A program made the translations under genes and the position numbers. The notes under the pieces were generated by a model. It saw only the letters and a program-made list of their open reading frames with translations, searched no databases and had not been told where the DNA came from. DNA of 16,724 nt from XYC2-FULL-41-22 sp041666465 (GTDB taxonomy: Bacteria > Patescibacteriota > Gracilibacteria > UBA1369 > UBA12470): NCBI GenBank assembly GCA_041666465.1, contig JBAYGX010000019.1, positions 1 to 16,724 on the forward strand. The letters are read 5' to 3'. Positions 7,827 through 14,967 of the stretch are shown here, in pieces (positions within the stretch are counted from its first letter, which is position 1; every line of letters begins with the position of its first letter).

Positions 7827-7854
7827 TAGTGAAGATAGTAAAGATGCTAGTGAA
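7827..7854 (+). repeat. Heptad-spaced repeats after pyrD
   Basis: TAGTGAA occurs at 7827-7833 and again at 7848-7854, exactly 21 bases (three heptads) apart, with related purine-rich units between them. The stretch lies just inside the inverted pair AAGAGAGG (7808-7815) and CCTCTCTT (7881-7888). Confidence 0.5.
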
Positions 7855-7890
7855 GAAAAGAGAAAGAGAAGAATTAAATCCCTCTCTTAA

Positions 7891-7925
7891 ATCTATAAGC
7901 TCCAAGCTATAATCTATAAGCTATC
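7891..7925 (+). repeat. Heptad-period repeat array abutting the pyrK start
   Basis: Five consecutive 7-base units all begin with A and carry CT at positions 3-4; ATCTATA occurs twice and AGCTATA-type units alternate with it. The array ends three bases before the pyrK ATG and so occupies the place where an SD would be. Phase and unit length match the arrays at carA, pyrB and pyrC, although the unit sequence differs. Confidence 0.75.
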
Positions 7926-7928
7926 CAC

Positions 7929-8729
7929 ATGCACGATATTCCAAAGGTTCTCAAAATTGCCGAAGTTAGGACGGAAAATCCGACTGTGAAAACTTATGTT
8001 TTCAAGAGTGGTTTGGGTGCGAAGCCAGGGCAGTTTGTTAATGTTTGGATGCCTCGCGTGAATGAAAAACCTTTTTCCGTGGCTTATTGCGACGATAAGG
8101 AATTTTGGCTTACGATTGCGGCTGTTGGACCTTTTAGTAAAAAATTTCATGAAGAATTTAAGGTTGGTGGCAAGCTAGGTGTTCGAGGTCCTTATGGACA
8201 TGGATATACTGTCCTGAAGGATAAGCATATTGCGCTTTTGGCAGGCGGTTATGGTGCGGCGCCGATGTATTATTTGGCGCATGAAGCGGTTAAAAACGGA
8301 TGTAAGGTTGAGTTCATTGTTGGTGCGCGAAATAAGGATTTGCTTTTATATACAGATAGGATTGAGAAGATGGAAGGTGTTAAGCTACATATTGCAACTG
8401 ATGATGGAAGCATGGGGCGGAAAGGTTACAATACGGTTATTTTGCAGGAATTAATTGCCGCAGGCGGAATAGATATGGTTATGACTTGTGGTCCTGAAAT
8501 TATGATGAAAGGAGCCATGGATATTTGCGAGAAAGCCGGTGTTCCGATTGAGGTTTCAATTGAGAGATATATGAAGTGTGGATCCGGTGTTTGTGGAAAT
8601 TGTTGTGTTGATGGTTTGGGTGTTCCGGTTTGCAAAAAAGGACCTGTTATGAGCGGGGAAATGGCGAGAAAAATTGACGGTTTGGCGAAATGGCATAGGG
8701 ATAATGTGGGGATGAAGGTGAGCTGGTAA
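7929..8729 (+). CDS. pyrK: Dihydroorotate dehydrogenase electron-transfer subunit (FAD, 2Fe-2S)
   Basis: PyrK carries electrons from the FMN of PyrD through a 2Fe-2S cluster and FAD to NAD+. The 266 residues show a ferredoxin-reductase FAD domain with PGQFVNVW at 33-40 and KPFSVAY at 47-53 (the usual RPFS has become KPFS). The NAD domain has LLAGGYGAAP at 103-112 and TCGPE at 186-190. The cluster ligands are Cys217, Cys222, Cys225 and Cys235 in MKCGSGVCGNCC and PVCKKGPV; Cys226 is an extra neighbour. The gap between the third and fourth ligands is shorter than in the L. lactis protein, which resembles archaeal-type PyrK (family memory, not checked). The protein confirms the partner PyrD as class 1B. 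The lipoprotein gene begins 12 bases after the stop. Confidence 0.94.
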   Translation: MHDIPKVLKIAEVRTENPTVKTYVFKSGLGAKPGQFVNVWMPRVNEKPFSVAYCDDKEFWLTIAAVGPFSKKFHEEFKVGGKLGVRGPYGHGYTVLKDKHIALLAGGYGAAPMYYLAHEAVKNGCKVEFIVGARNKDLLLYTDRIEKMEGVKLHIATDDGSMGRKGYNTVILQELIAAGGIDMVMTCGPEIMMKGAMDICEKAGVPIEVSIERYMKCGSGVCGNCCVDGLGVPVCKKGPVMSGEMARKIDGLAKWHRDNVGMKVSW

Positions 8730-8741
8730 CCAGTAGTTTTT

Positions 8742-9167
8742 ATGAAAAATATATCTAAAAAACTCGGGATAATTTTATTTCTACTGATTTTTACCGGTTG
8801 TAGTGATAAATCGGGTGATGAAATTTCGGTTGTAAGTGAAAGTACCGAATTCGTATGCAGTTTGTGGGAACCAGAATGTATGATTCAGCGAGAGGAGGTG
8901 GATAAGAATCCGGTTGTTTTGTCCGGTAATAACAATATTGTGACGATAACTGTACCGCAAGATGTCTGTACCAGGTTGGAAGTTGATTCCATAGAAAAAG
9001 ATGATGGTATCGTGGTGATTAATTTGTTTGCAGATGGGATGACATGCGATGGCGGAAGTGATTTAACGAAAATCGAATTGGAATTGAGCGAGGCTGTTTC
9101 GCTTGATCGACTTGAGGTTTACAAGGAAGCTTATGATGAAGTAAGGCAAGTTTTCCCCGTGATTTAA
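8742..9167 (+). CDS. Small lipoprotein, paralogue 1 (unknown family)
   Basis: The 141-residue product starts MKNISKKLG, has a hydrophobic segment and a lipobox FTGC with Cys20, so it should be lipid-anchored on the outer face of the membrane. The mature part is acidic and has four further Cys: CSLWEPEC, then VCTRLEVDS, then MTCDGGSDL, perhaps two disulfides. The central motif CSLWEPECMIQREEVDKN is shared with the protein at 11191-11592. I do not recognise the family. The gene follows pyrK by 12 bases and precedes the SLH gene by 43, so it is probably cotranscribed and may act with the SLH protein. The first 21 coding bases and nine upstream bases are identical in the paralogue. Confidence 0.85.
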   Translation: MKNISKKLGIILFLLIFTGCSDKSGDEISVVSESTEFVCSLWEPECMIQREEVDKNPVVLSGNNNIVTITVPQDVCTRLEVDSIEKDDGIVVINLFADGMTCDGGSDLTKIELELSEAVSLDRLEVYKEAYDEVRQVFPVI

Positions 9168-9210
9168 GACCAGATATTTATTTGCTAATAAAATTTTAAT
9201 TAAAATAAAA

Positions 9211-11163
9211 ATGGACATAAGAAAATTCCTTTCGTTTGGTGTTTTCTTGGCGTGTTTGAGTTTTTCGCAAGTGGTTTTGGCAGGAGAGCTGCCATATGAT
9301 CAGTATGATGCCAATGGTGATTTGAGTTACGATGCACGTTATCTTTATTCGGATCATTTTGAGGCGGCGTATTGGATGAAAGAATGGGGCATTTTCGATG
9401 GATATGCTGATGGTACTTTTGGTACCTTAGATGAAATTAATCGTGCGGAGTTGGCGAAAGTTTTGGTCTTATCCACCGGCGTGGATGATGAATATGTTGA
9501 GGTTTATGTTGCAAATTATGATGCCGTTAACGGTACTGATGATTATTTTTGGGATTTGGATATGAATGCTTGGTATGTTAAATATGTTCGCTATGCTCAA
9601 ATCCAAGGATGGGTAAGCGGGTATGAAGATGGAAGTTACAAGCCTGGTTACATTGTTCTTGTCGCCGAGGCGATGAAAATGATTTTGGAGTCGCAATATG
9701 GTACTCCGGGTGAAGAATATGCCGGTTATAATTGGTATGATTCTTATTCAAATGTCTTTTTGGATACGAATATCATTTATCAAAGCGATGGTGGATATTT
9801 GAAATATTCTTTTAATGGTGATTCTGTTGGTTTTGATTCCGATTTGGATTCAAAAATGACAAGGAAGGATGCTCTCGAATTGATTTATAGGCTTCGAGTT
9901 GTTTTGGAGGACGGAGATGGGGGAATCGTCCTTTACGATCCGCTTATAACAATTGATGAATATGAGAGTATTTATGGCGCTACTGTTTCAGAAGTGGAAG
10001 ATGGTGTTTTAACAATTGAAGATCCTTATTTCGGTTTAAATTTACAGAATGTTTATATCGGCGATTTTGACATTGATGACTTGAGAATATATATAGAAAA
10101 TCCATCCGGTTATAATAACAGTTGGTATTCGACATGGTACTTGATGTATCCAACGATTCAACCCACTTATCTCGATCTTTTTTATTATATAGATGGAGAA
10201 GGCGGGATTGATTACAGCTATTTCTTTGGCATTCCGGTAAGTTCGGTCTTTGAAAGTAGTCCGTTTTGTGTTTTTGATTATAATGTCCCGTCTGACTTAA
10301 CGGATATATATTATACTTTATGCGGATATAGTGTTACTTGGGATGATGATAATTCTGTTTTGGTTTCACTCTTGAATGGTAGTTCTGAATTTGTTTTTCC
10401 GGGTGAATCCTTGTTGTCAGTTTTTGTTTTCAGCAGTCTAATTACTGATTCGGTTTATGATTTACACAGTGAGTTTTATGACCTTTCCGGTTTTCTTGGC
10501 AATGGGGTTCTTGATTCTGGTGATGTTGCCCAGATGCAAGACTCTTACGACCAAGCTGTCGTTTTCCTGGCGAATTTTGATGATTTATATGATTTGCAGA
10601 GTGAAAATTCGTTACAACAAGAAGCTCTATTTGATTGGCTTTCGGGTTATGAAACTTATGCTTATGAGTATTTGGATTTTTTCAATGAGGCTATGACTTC
10701 ATATTCTTACGATGAATCTTTGGCTTCAGCTTATTCCGTGACAGAATCTGACTACATTGAGTCTCTAGAGTCGCTTGTTGTCGATTATGAAAAAGAGTTT
10801 TTGTCTTTTGATGAGAATTTTGTTTTGGATGTTCCGTTTGATTATTCCGATCCTGTAAATAATGGATATCGTCTTTTACATTCTTATGGTGGTAGCGTTC
10901 TTGTGAGTGGTGATGTCGAAGAGTCTTTTGTTGATGTGTCGACATTGTATGTATTCGAAGATTCGGAATTTGATATTTGGGATGGATTGGATGGGGTAAC
11001 TTTCGATGATGATAAATGGATTCGTGTTACTTTAAGCGGAACTGCTTTTGAAAGTGATGATAATTTGTATGGAAATTTCCCTTTTGCTTCTATGTCATTG
11101 GTTGATCATGCTTCTCAAGGATATTATTATAAAATTCTCGATATGGAATGGGTTGAGGAATGA
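9211..11163 (+). CDS. Secreted SLH-domain surface protein
   Basis: SLH domains anchor surface proteins to cell-wall polymers. The 650-residue product has a signal peptide (residues 1-24, VVLA then GELP). SLH 1 (about 45-90) shows WGIFDGYADGTF and INRAELAKVL. SLH 2 (about 108-162) shows NAWYVKYVRYA, GWVSGYEDGSYKP and VAEAMKMILE. A degenerate SLH 3 (about 175-230) ends in MTRKDALELIYRL. Residues 240-430 look beta-rich, with many Tyr and Asp. Residues 435-560 look helical and very acidic, and the C-terminal 90 residues are again beta-like. I recognise no enzyme motif; a structural S-layer or adhesive role is inference. The two paralogous lipoprotein genes flank it. The leader is AT-rich without an SD. 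Confidence 0.88.
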   Translation: MDIRKFLSFGVFLACLSFSQVVLAGELPYDQYDANGDLSYDARYLYSDHFEAAYWMKEWGIFDGYADGTFGTLDEINRAELAKVLVLSTGVDDEYVEVYVANYDAVNGTDDYFWDLDMNAWYVKYVRYAQIQGWVSGYEDGSYKPGYIVLVAEAMKMILESQYGTPGEEYAGYNWYDSYSNVFLDTNIIYQSDGGYLKYSFNGDSVGFDSDLDSKMTRKDALELIYRLRVVLEDGDGGIVLYDPLITIDEYESIYGATVSEVEDGVLTIEDPYFGLNLQNVYIGDFDIDDLRIYIENPSGYNNSWYSTWYLMYPTIQPTYLDLFYYIDGEGGIDYSYFFGIPVSSVFESSPFCVFDYNVPSDLTDIYYTLCGYSVTWDDDNSVLVSLLNGSSEFVFPGESLLSVFVFSSLITDSVYDLHSEFYDLSGFLGNGVLDSGDVAQMQDSYDQAVVFLANFDDLYDLQSENSLQQEALFDWLSGYETYAYEYLDFFNEAMTSYSYDESLASAYSVTESDYIESLESLVVDYEKEFLSFDENFVLDVPFDYSDPVNNGYRLLHSYGGSVLVSGDVEESFVDVSTLYVFEDSEFDIWDGLDGVTFDDDKWIRVTLSGTAFESDDNLYGNFPFASMSLVDHASQGYYYKILDMEWVEE

Positions 11164-11190
11164 ATTAATAACTTACAACTGGTAGTTTTT

Positions 11191-11592
11191 ATGAAAAATA
11201 TATCTAAAAAATTCGGAATAATCTTATTTCTAATGATTGTTTCCGGCTGTGGTGGTCAAATCCCTGTCGTGAGTCAAAGCACCGAATCTATATGCAGTTT
11301 GTGGGAACCCGAATGTATGATTCAGCGCGAGGAGGTTGATAAGAATCCGGTTACACTTTCTTCCGCTATGAATATTGTTTTCATTACTGTTCCGATAAAT
11401 ACTTGTACCGACTTGGAAGTTGACTCTGTTAAGTCGGAGGCTGATAAAGTTGTAATTTATTTAAGTGAAAAAGGTATGGGGTGCCCAGGAGGTAGCGATT
11501 TGGTAAAAATGGCATTGGAATTTGATCAACATATTTCTCTTGATTATCTTGAGGTTTATAAAGAAAATGAGATACTGTTCCCAGTTGAATAA
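11191..11592 (+). CDS. Small lipoprotein, paralogue 2 (unknown family)
   Basis: The 133-residue product has MKNISKKFG, a hydrophobic segment and a lipobox VSGC with Cys20. It shares the block CSLWEPECMIQREEVDKN with the lipoprotein at 8742-9167, and also conserves the later CTDLEVDS and GCPGGSDL Cys sites and a C-terminal LEVYKE. The spacing between the last Cys pair and the end is shorter. It lies 27 bases after the SLH gene and 16 before pyrE, so it is probably cotranscribed with both. The function is unknown; the shared Cys frame suggests one disulfide-stabilised fold. Confidence 0.85.
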   Translation: MKNISKKFGIILFLMIVSGCGGQIPVVSQSTESICSLWEPECMIQREEVDKNPVTLSSAMNIVFITVPINTCTDLEVDSVKSEADKVVIYLSEKGMGCPGGSDLVKMALEFDQHISLDYLEVYKENEILFPVE

Positions 11593-11608
11593 AATTTAAC
11601 TTATTTAT

Positions 11609-12274
11609 ATGGAAAACATCTCAAAAAGTGTTGCAACTGCGCTTCTCGATATTGGCGCGGTGAAAGTTCGTATCGATCCTCCGTTCACATGGGTTTCAGG
11701 TATCAAATCTCCCGTTTATTGCGACAACAGAATGATGATTTCTCATGTTGCTGGTCGTGAGACTGTTATTAAGGCTTTTAAAGAGGTTCTTGCCGAGAAG
11801 ATTTCCAAAGGTGAGATAAAGGAGCCGGATTATATTGGAGGTACTGCTACGGCGGCAATTCCTTGGGCGGCTTTTTTGGCTTATGAACTTAAGAAACCTA
11901 TGATTTATATTAGACCGGAACCGAAAGCGCATGGTGCAGGTAAACAGATTGAGGGTGATCTTAAAGAAGGTAGCCGTGTTTTGATTGTTGAAGATTTGAT
12001 TTCTACAGGTGGGAGTAGTGTAAAAGTTGCCGAGGTTGTTAGAAGAGAGGGTAAATGCGAGGTTACGGATATTTTTGCGATTGTAAGTTGGGAGATGCCA
12101 AAGGCGGCGGTTGCGTTCAAGGAAGGCAATGTAAATTTAACTAATTTGACCGGTTTTACGGATTTGATTGGTTTTGCTTCCGAAAGAGGAGATATTCCTG
12201 CGGATAAGGTTGCAGTGATACAGGAGTTTAAAGCGAATCCGGCAGAGTGGGCGGTAAAGGCGGGTATTAACTAA
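11609..12274 (+). CDS. pyrE: Orotate phosphoribosyltransferase
   Basis: The enzyme joins orotate to PRPP to form OMP, step 5. Of 221 residues, the PRPP-binding loop VLIVEDLISTGGSS is at 124-137 with the acidic pair ED. The flexible catalytic loop is RPEPKAHGAGKQIEG at 102-116, with Lys and His in the usual order. FTWVSGIKSPVYCDNR at 26-41 matches the orotate and 5'-phosphate side of the family. The length is typical. The ATG overlaps no neighbour; the upstream lipoprotein stop is 16 bases away inside an AATAAAATT leader, and no SD is seen. A convergent hypothetical gene ends six bases after the stop, with no evident terminator between them. Confidence 0.95.
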   Translation: MENISKSVATALLDIGAVKVRIDPPFTWVSGIKSPVYCDNRMMISHVAGRETVIKAFKEVLAEKISKGEIKEPDYIGGTATAAIPWAAFLAYELKKPMIYIRPEPKAHGAGKQIEGDLKEGSRVLIVEDLISTGGSSVKVAEVVRREGKCEVTDIFAIVSWEMPKAAVAFKEGNVNLTNLTGFTDLIGFASERGDIPADKVAVIQEFKANPAEWAVKAGIN

Positions 12275-12280
12275 AGAGCG

Positions 12281-12658
12281 TTATTGTTGTGCAAGAGGGT
12301 GCGATGTTCGCCACGCTTCGATTTGTTCAATTATTTTTGAGCATTTTAGTGGCCATTCTCTCAATCTTTCAAGAGTGTATCCGTCAGATTTAGCTACCTC
12401 TATTCTTATGGGGCGTGTTTTAATTTTCATCATGACGTAATTCCCAAGTTCGTCTGTTGACCATGGAGGAGGTGCTTGTCTAATCGGATCTTCAATAATG
12501 ACTTCATCGTGGTTCCAAATAATACCATATGGTCCGTATTTTAGACCTAGTTGTGTTTCTATTTCTCTTGCGGTTAAGGTATCAAGATCCCCGGCTAGAG
12601 GGGCTGTGTCTTCTGGCGGGTTGTCCGTATTTGTTCCTGGGCTTGAGATTGCTTGCAT
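12281..12658 (-). CDS. Hypothetical protein between pyrE and pyrF
   Basis: I do not recognise this 125-residue protein. It has a Pro/Thr/Asp-rich, probably disordered N-terminus (about 1-25), then a mixed soluble domain with IETQLGLKYGPYGIIW and RPIRIEVAKSDGYTLERL, and a C-terminal helix containing KIIEQIEAW. No signal or membrane segment is seen. I chose the ATG at 12658-12656; a TTG two codons upstream is the alternative. It is the only minus-strand gene within the pyr region, convergent with pyrE (six-base gap) and divergent from pyrF. Its proline-rich N-terminus resembles in style that of the hypothetical protein at 14467-14967, which is not evidence of homology. Confidence 0.65.
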   Translation of the reverse strand: MQAISSPGTNTDNPPEDTAPLAGDLDTLTAREIETQLGLKYGPYGIIWNHDEVIIEDPIRQAPPPWSTDELGNYVMMKIKTRPIRIEVAKSDGYTLERLREWPLKCSKIIEQIEAWRTSHPLAQQ

Positions 12659-12789
12659 AAACAAGAGTGTTATTTGTTATTTTAATGGTACTATTTATTT
12701 ATTTTTCGGCAATCTTTGATGTAATCTGTGAATTGTTTTTATGAAAAAACATCTTGGTATATACTTTGTTCTGATTTAATAAATTTTAT
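12659..12789. promoter_or_regulatory. AT-rich divergent spacer before pyrF
   Basis: These 131 bases separate the minus-strand hypothetical gene from pyrF and must hold both promoters. A TATACT box at 12760-12765 would fit as a pyrF -10 about 25 bases before its ATG, but no good -35 lies at 17 bases. An AATAAA box ends six bases before the ATG. No hairpin or known pyrimidine leader is evident. Confidence 0.3.
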
Positions 12790-13755
12790 ATGAAAAATTT
12801 CGCAGATCGACTTATATCCGCAGTTCAGAAAAAAGGTAATCCCATTTGTGTCGGTCTTGATCCAAGGCTTGAACAGATTCCAGGTAGTATTGTTAAGAAA
12901 ATTACAGACAAGAAAGGCATGACGAAAGAGGCTGCTGCCGAATGTTTTTTCGAGTTTAATAAAGGAATAATTGATGCGGTTGCGGATATCGTCCCTGTCG
13001 TTAAGCCGCAGATAGCTTTTTATGAACAATATGGCTTTCAGGGCGTTTGGGCGTTTGAGGAGACTTGTAAATATGCGCAATCGAAAGGGTTAATTGTAAT
13101 TGCCGATGCCAAAAGGAATGATATCGGTTCGACGGCCGAAGGTTATTCGAAGGCTTTTTTGGGCGATGTTGAGATGTTTGGTACCAAGGTGAAGGGTTTG
13201 GATGCGGATGCTTTAACGGTCACGCCTTATCTTGGATATGATGGCGTTAAGCCGTTTATTGAAGATTGTAAGAAACATGGAAAGGGGATTTTCGTTTTGG
13301 TAAAAACTTCCAATAGATCTTCCGGCGAGCTTCAGGATCAGGATATTTTTGGCGAAAAAGTTCCTAAGGATTTTGCCGAGAATGAGCATATGAGGGTTTA
13401 TGAATTGATGGCTCATTATGTCGAGTCTTGGGGGGCTGACGAGATAGGCGAGAGCGGATATTCTTCGGTTGGAGCCGTGGTTGGTGCGACTTATCCCGAG
13501 CAGGCCGGTGTTTTGCGTAAAATGATGCCACAGGCGATTTTCTTGGTGCCCGGATATGGAGCGCAGGGTGGGGGAGCGGCGGATGTTAAACCTTGTTTCA
13601 ATAAAGATGGTCTTGGTGCAATTGTGAATTCAAGTAGGGGAATAATTTTTGCTTATGAGGATAAGGAGAAATACGGGGCTGATGGTTATGCCGATGCCGC
13701 GAGAGAGGCTTGCGAGGATATGAAGGAGGATTTGAAGGGGGTGGGGATTTGCTGA
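12790..13755 (+). CDS. pyrF: Orotidine-5'-phosphate decarboxylase, type 2
   Basis: The enzyme decarboxylates OMP to UMP, the last step of the pathway. The 321-residue chain has VGLDPRL at 21-27, VVKPQIAFYE at 70-79 (catalytic Lys72), DAKRNDIGST at 106-115 with the Asp-Lys-Asp catalytic set, VTPYLGYD at 144-151, VKTSNRSSGELQ at 171-182, LVPGYGAQGGG at 252-262 and VNSSRGIIFAY at 279-289. The pattern and length match the longer type 2 family (about 270-320 residues) rather than the short E. coli type. It is separated from pyrE by a minus-strand gene, so it needs its own promoter. The 5' leader is AT-rich with no SD. Confidence 0.95.
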   Translation: MKNFADRLISAVQKKGNPICVGLDPRLEQIPGSIVKKITDKKGMTKEAAAECFFEFNKGIIDAVADIVPVVKPQIAFYEQYGFQGVWAFEETCKYAQSKGLIVIADAKRNDIGSTAEGYSKAFLGDVEMFGTKVKGLDADALTVTPYLGYDGVKPFIEDCKKHGKGIFVLVKTSNRSSGELQDQDIFGEKVPKDFAENEHMRVYELMAHYVESWGADEIGESGYSSVGAVVGATYPEQAGVLRKMMPQAIFLVPGYGAQGGGAADVKPCFNKDGLGAIVNSSRGIIFAYEDKEKYGADGYADAAREACEDMKEDLKGVGIC

Positions 13756-14045
13756 TGGCATGATTTGGGATCAATGGGGAAACAGGTTTGTCGATTTCTG
13801 CAAAATTCAGCATGGTTTGGCTATAGCAGGTTGAGCATGCTCGTCTTTACATAAATGCACTGTGATTTAAAGCAACAATCGATTGTAAACTTAACAGATT
13901 TGGACTGGCCCGAATGTGGTTGTTGTACGAACTTTTTTCGTAATAATCATGTTGGAATCTTGAGGCACATTTTCTCTACTATTCGCTTGAATTATTCGCT
14001 GTATTGCTGTAGTATTTTGGCTTAAACAAGCCTTAATCGTTGACG
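13756..14045. other. 290-base spacer without a recognised gene
   Basis: I see no RNA gene or convincing ORF here. It contains the 10-base palindrome GAGCATGCTC (13833-13842), a small hairpin TACGAA/TTCGTA (13926-13931 with 13937-13942), a predicted promoter (13987-14015) and a hairpin GGCTT/AAGCC (14019-14032) at about the predicted transcript start. No pyrF terminator with a T-run is evident. Confidence 0.5.
13987..14015 (+). promoter_or_regulatory. Predicted sigma-70-type promoter for the receiver-like gene
   Basis: TTGAAT (13987-13992) and TAGTAT (14010-14015) are separated by 17 bases. Transcription would start near 14022, about 24 bases before the ATG at 14046. Confidence 0.5.
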
Positions 14046-14477
14046 ATGTCTCCCTTTAATCGAGAAACAAATGTTTTAATCGGAGTTGAGGATGATGGAT
14101 TGAGAGAACTTATAAGTGATGCATTAAATGAACTTGGTTTTCCCTCGAATTTCAACATACATAAGGTAGGTGGTTCTTTGGCGGGCTTTATTGAATTACA
14201 GGGTGGAGAAAGTCGCGAAAAGTTTCCTGCTCATCTGTTGATTTACGATCAGGATATGTATGCATATTGCAAGCAGCAGGTTGTTAATATTGTTCAAGAA
14301 ACAGTTTCCGGTCGAGTTGCCTTATTGGTTATTTGCGACTCGAATTTTCGACAAAGATCACCTGGTCATGGTTATGATTCATCGAGGATGTTGATAAAGT
14401 TTATAAGTGCGCCTCCTTTAGAATTACGGACAACTTTTAAGGAAGCGGTGATGCGATGTTTGGAATTTATCGGGTAG
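14046..14477 (+). CDS. Orphan receiver-like (CheY-type) single-domain protein
   Basis: The 143-residue product resembles a response-regulator receiver domain and nothing else. From N to C: NVLIGVEDDGLRELISDAL (9-27) carries the acidic pair Asp16-Asp17; LLIYDQDM puts Asp68 where the phospho-acceptor is expected; VALLVICDSN (91-100) fits strand 4, with Cys or Asp where Thr/Ser usually stands; MLIKF has Lys118 in the conserved Lys position; and PPLELRTTFKEAV forms the last helix. There is no output domain and no histidine kinase nearby. The ATG at 14046 is preferred over the TTG at 14040. The last 11 bases overlap the end of the convergent gene at 14467-14967. The family call rests on pattern memory and is moderate. 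Confidence 0.65.
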   Translation: MSPFNRETNVLIGVEDDGLRELISDALNELGFPSNFNIHKVGGSLAGFIELQGGESREKFPAHLLIYDQDMYAYCKQQVVNIVQETVSGRVALLVICDSNFRQRSPGHGYDSSRMLIKFISAPPLELRTTFKEAVMRCLEFIG

Positions 14478-14967
14478 GATTTGGCTCTATATTGAATAAT
14501 TCTCTGATTTTTTGTTCCAGCTCTCGACTTTCTTCCGGCGGATTTTCTATTATATCCCGCCTTACATTTAGCAAAATGGCTATAAGTTTTACTGCCAGCT
14601 CATAGTCTTCATCGACCGTCGCTATTGCCTGTGCTCTCATTACGCATATTTCTATTATCTCCCGTAGATTTATCGGTTGGTGTGGTAATCCTCCCTGTAT
14701 TAATCCGGTAAGTATTTCTCTTGCCAATTGTTCTTCGTCCGGAGATTGTATTTCTCTTGTTAATACGAGAGCTATCCTGATTAGGCGAGCGTCTGAATCA
14801 GATCCTTCCGTAGATTCTGTTGTTTCTCCGTTTCTCGCGAAATACCGATAGCGTGCTTCAATTTCTTGCAAGGTTTGCGAACGCGCCACTACTTCCGCGA
14901 GTGAGAATCCTTTTGGTGTCGGGAATTGTAATAATTCGCCTTTTTTGTCCGGTGGTTTAGGTGACAT
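14467..14967 (-). CDS. Hypothetical mostly helical protein downstream of rsmA
   Basis: I do not recognise this 166-residue protein. The N-terminus is basic and Pro-rich (MSPKPPDKKGELLQFPTPKG). Most of the rest looks helical and charged: SLAEVVARSQTLQEIEARYR, then an acidic Ser/Thr linker, then LIRIALVLTREIQ, REIIEICVMRAQ, YELAVKLIAILLNVRRD and a closing Glu-rich helix. No signal or membrane segment is seen. Its ATG lies inside the last codons of rsmA (11-base overlap), implying translational coupling, and its 3' end overlaps the receiver-like gene by 11 bases on the opposite strand. Confidence 0.7.
   Translation of the reverse strand: MSPKPPDKKGELLQFPTPKGFSLAEVVARSQTLQEIEARYRYFARNGETTESTEGSDSDARLIRIALVLTREIQSPDEEQLAREILTGLIQGGLPHQPINLREIIEICVMRAQAIATVDEDYELAVKLIAILLNVRRDIIENPPEESRELEQKIRELFNIEPNPTR

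Noticed and set aside
12741..12779. 12-residue ORF (MKKHLGIYFVLI) before pyrF as a leader peptide
   Set aside because: There is no attenuator hairpin, no codon bias relevant to pyrimidines and no SD; an ORF this short is expected by chance.
13760..13834. 24-residue ORF after pyrF
   Set aside because: No start signal, homology or composition supports it.
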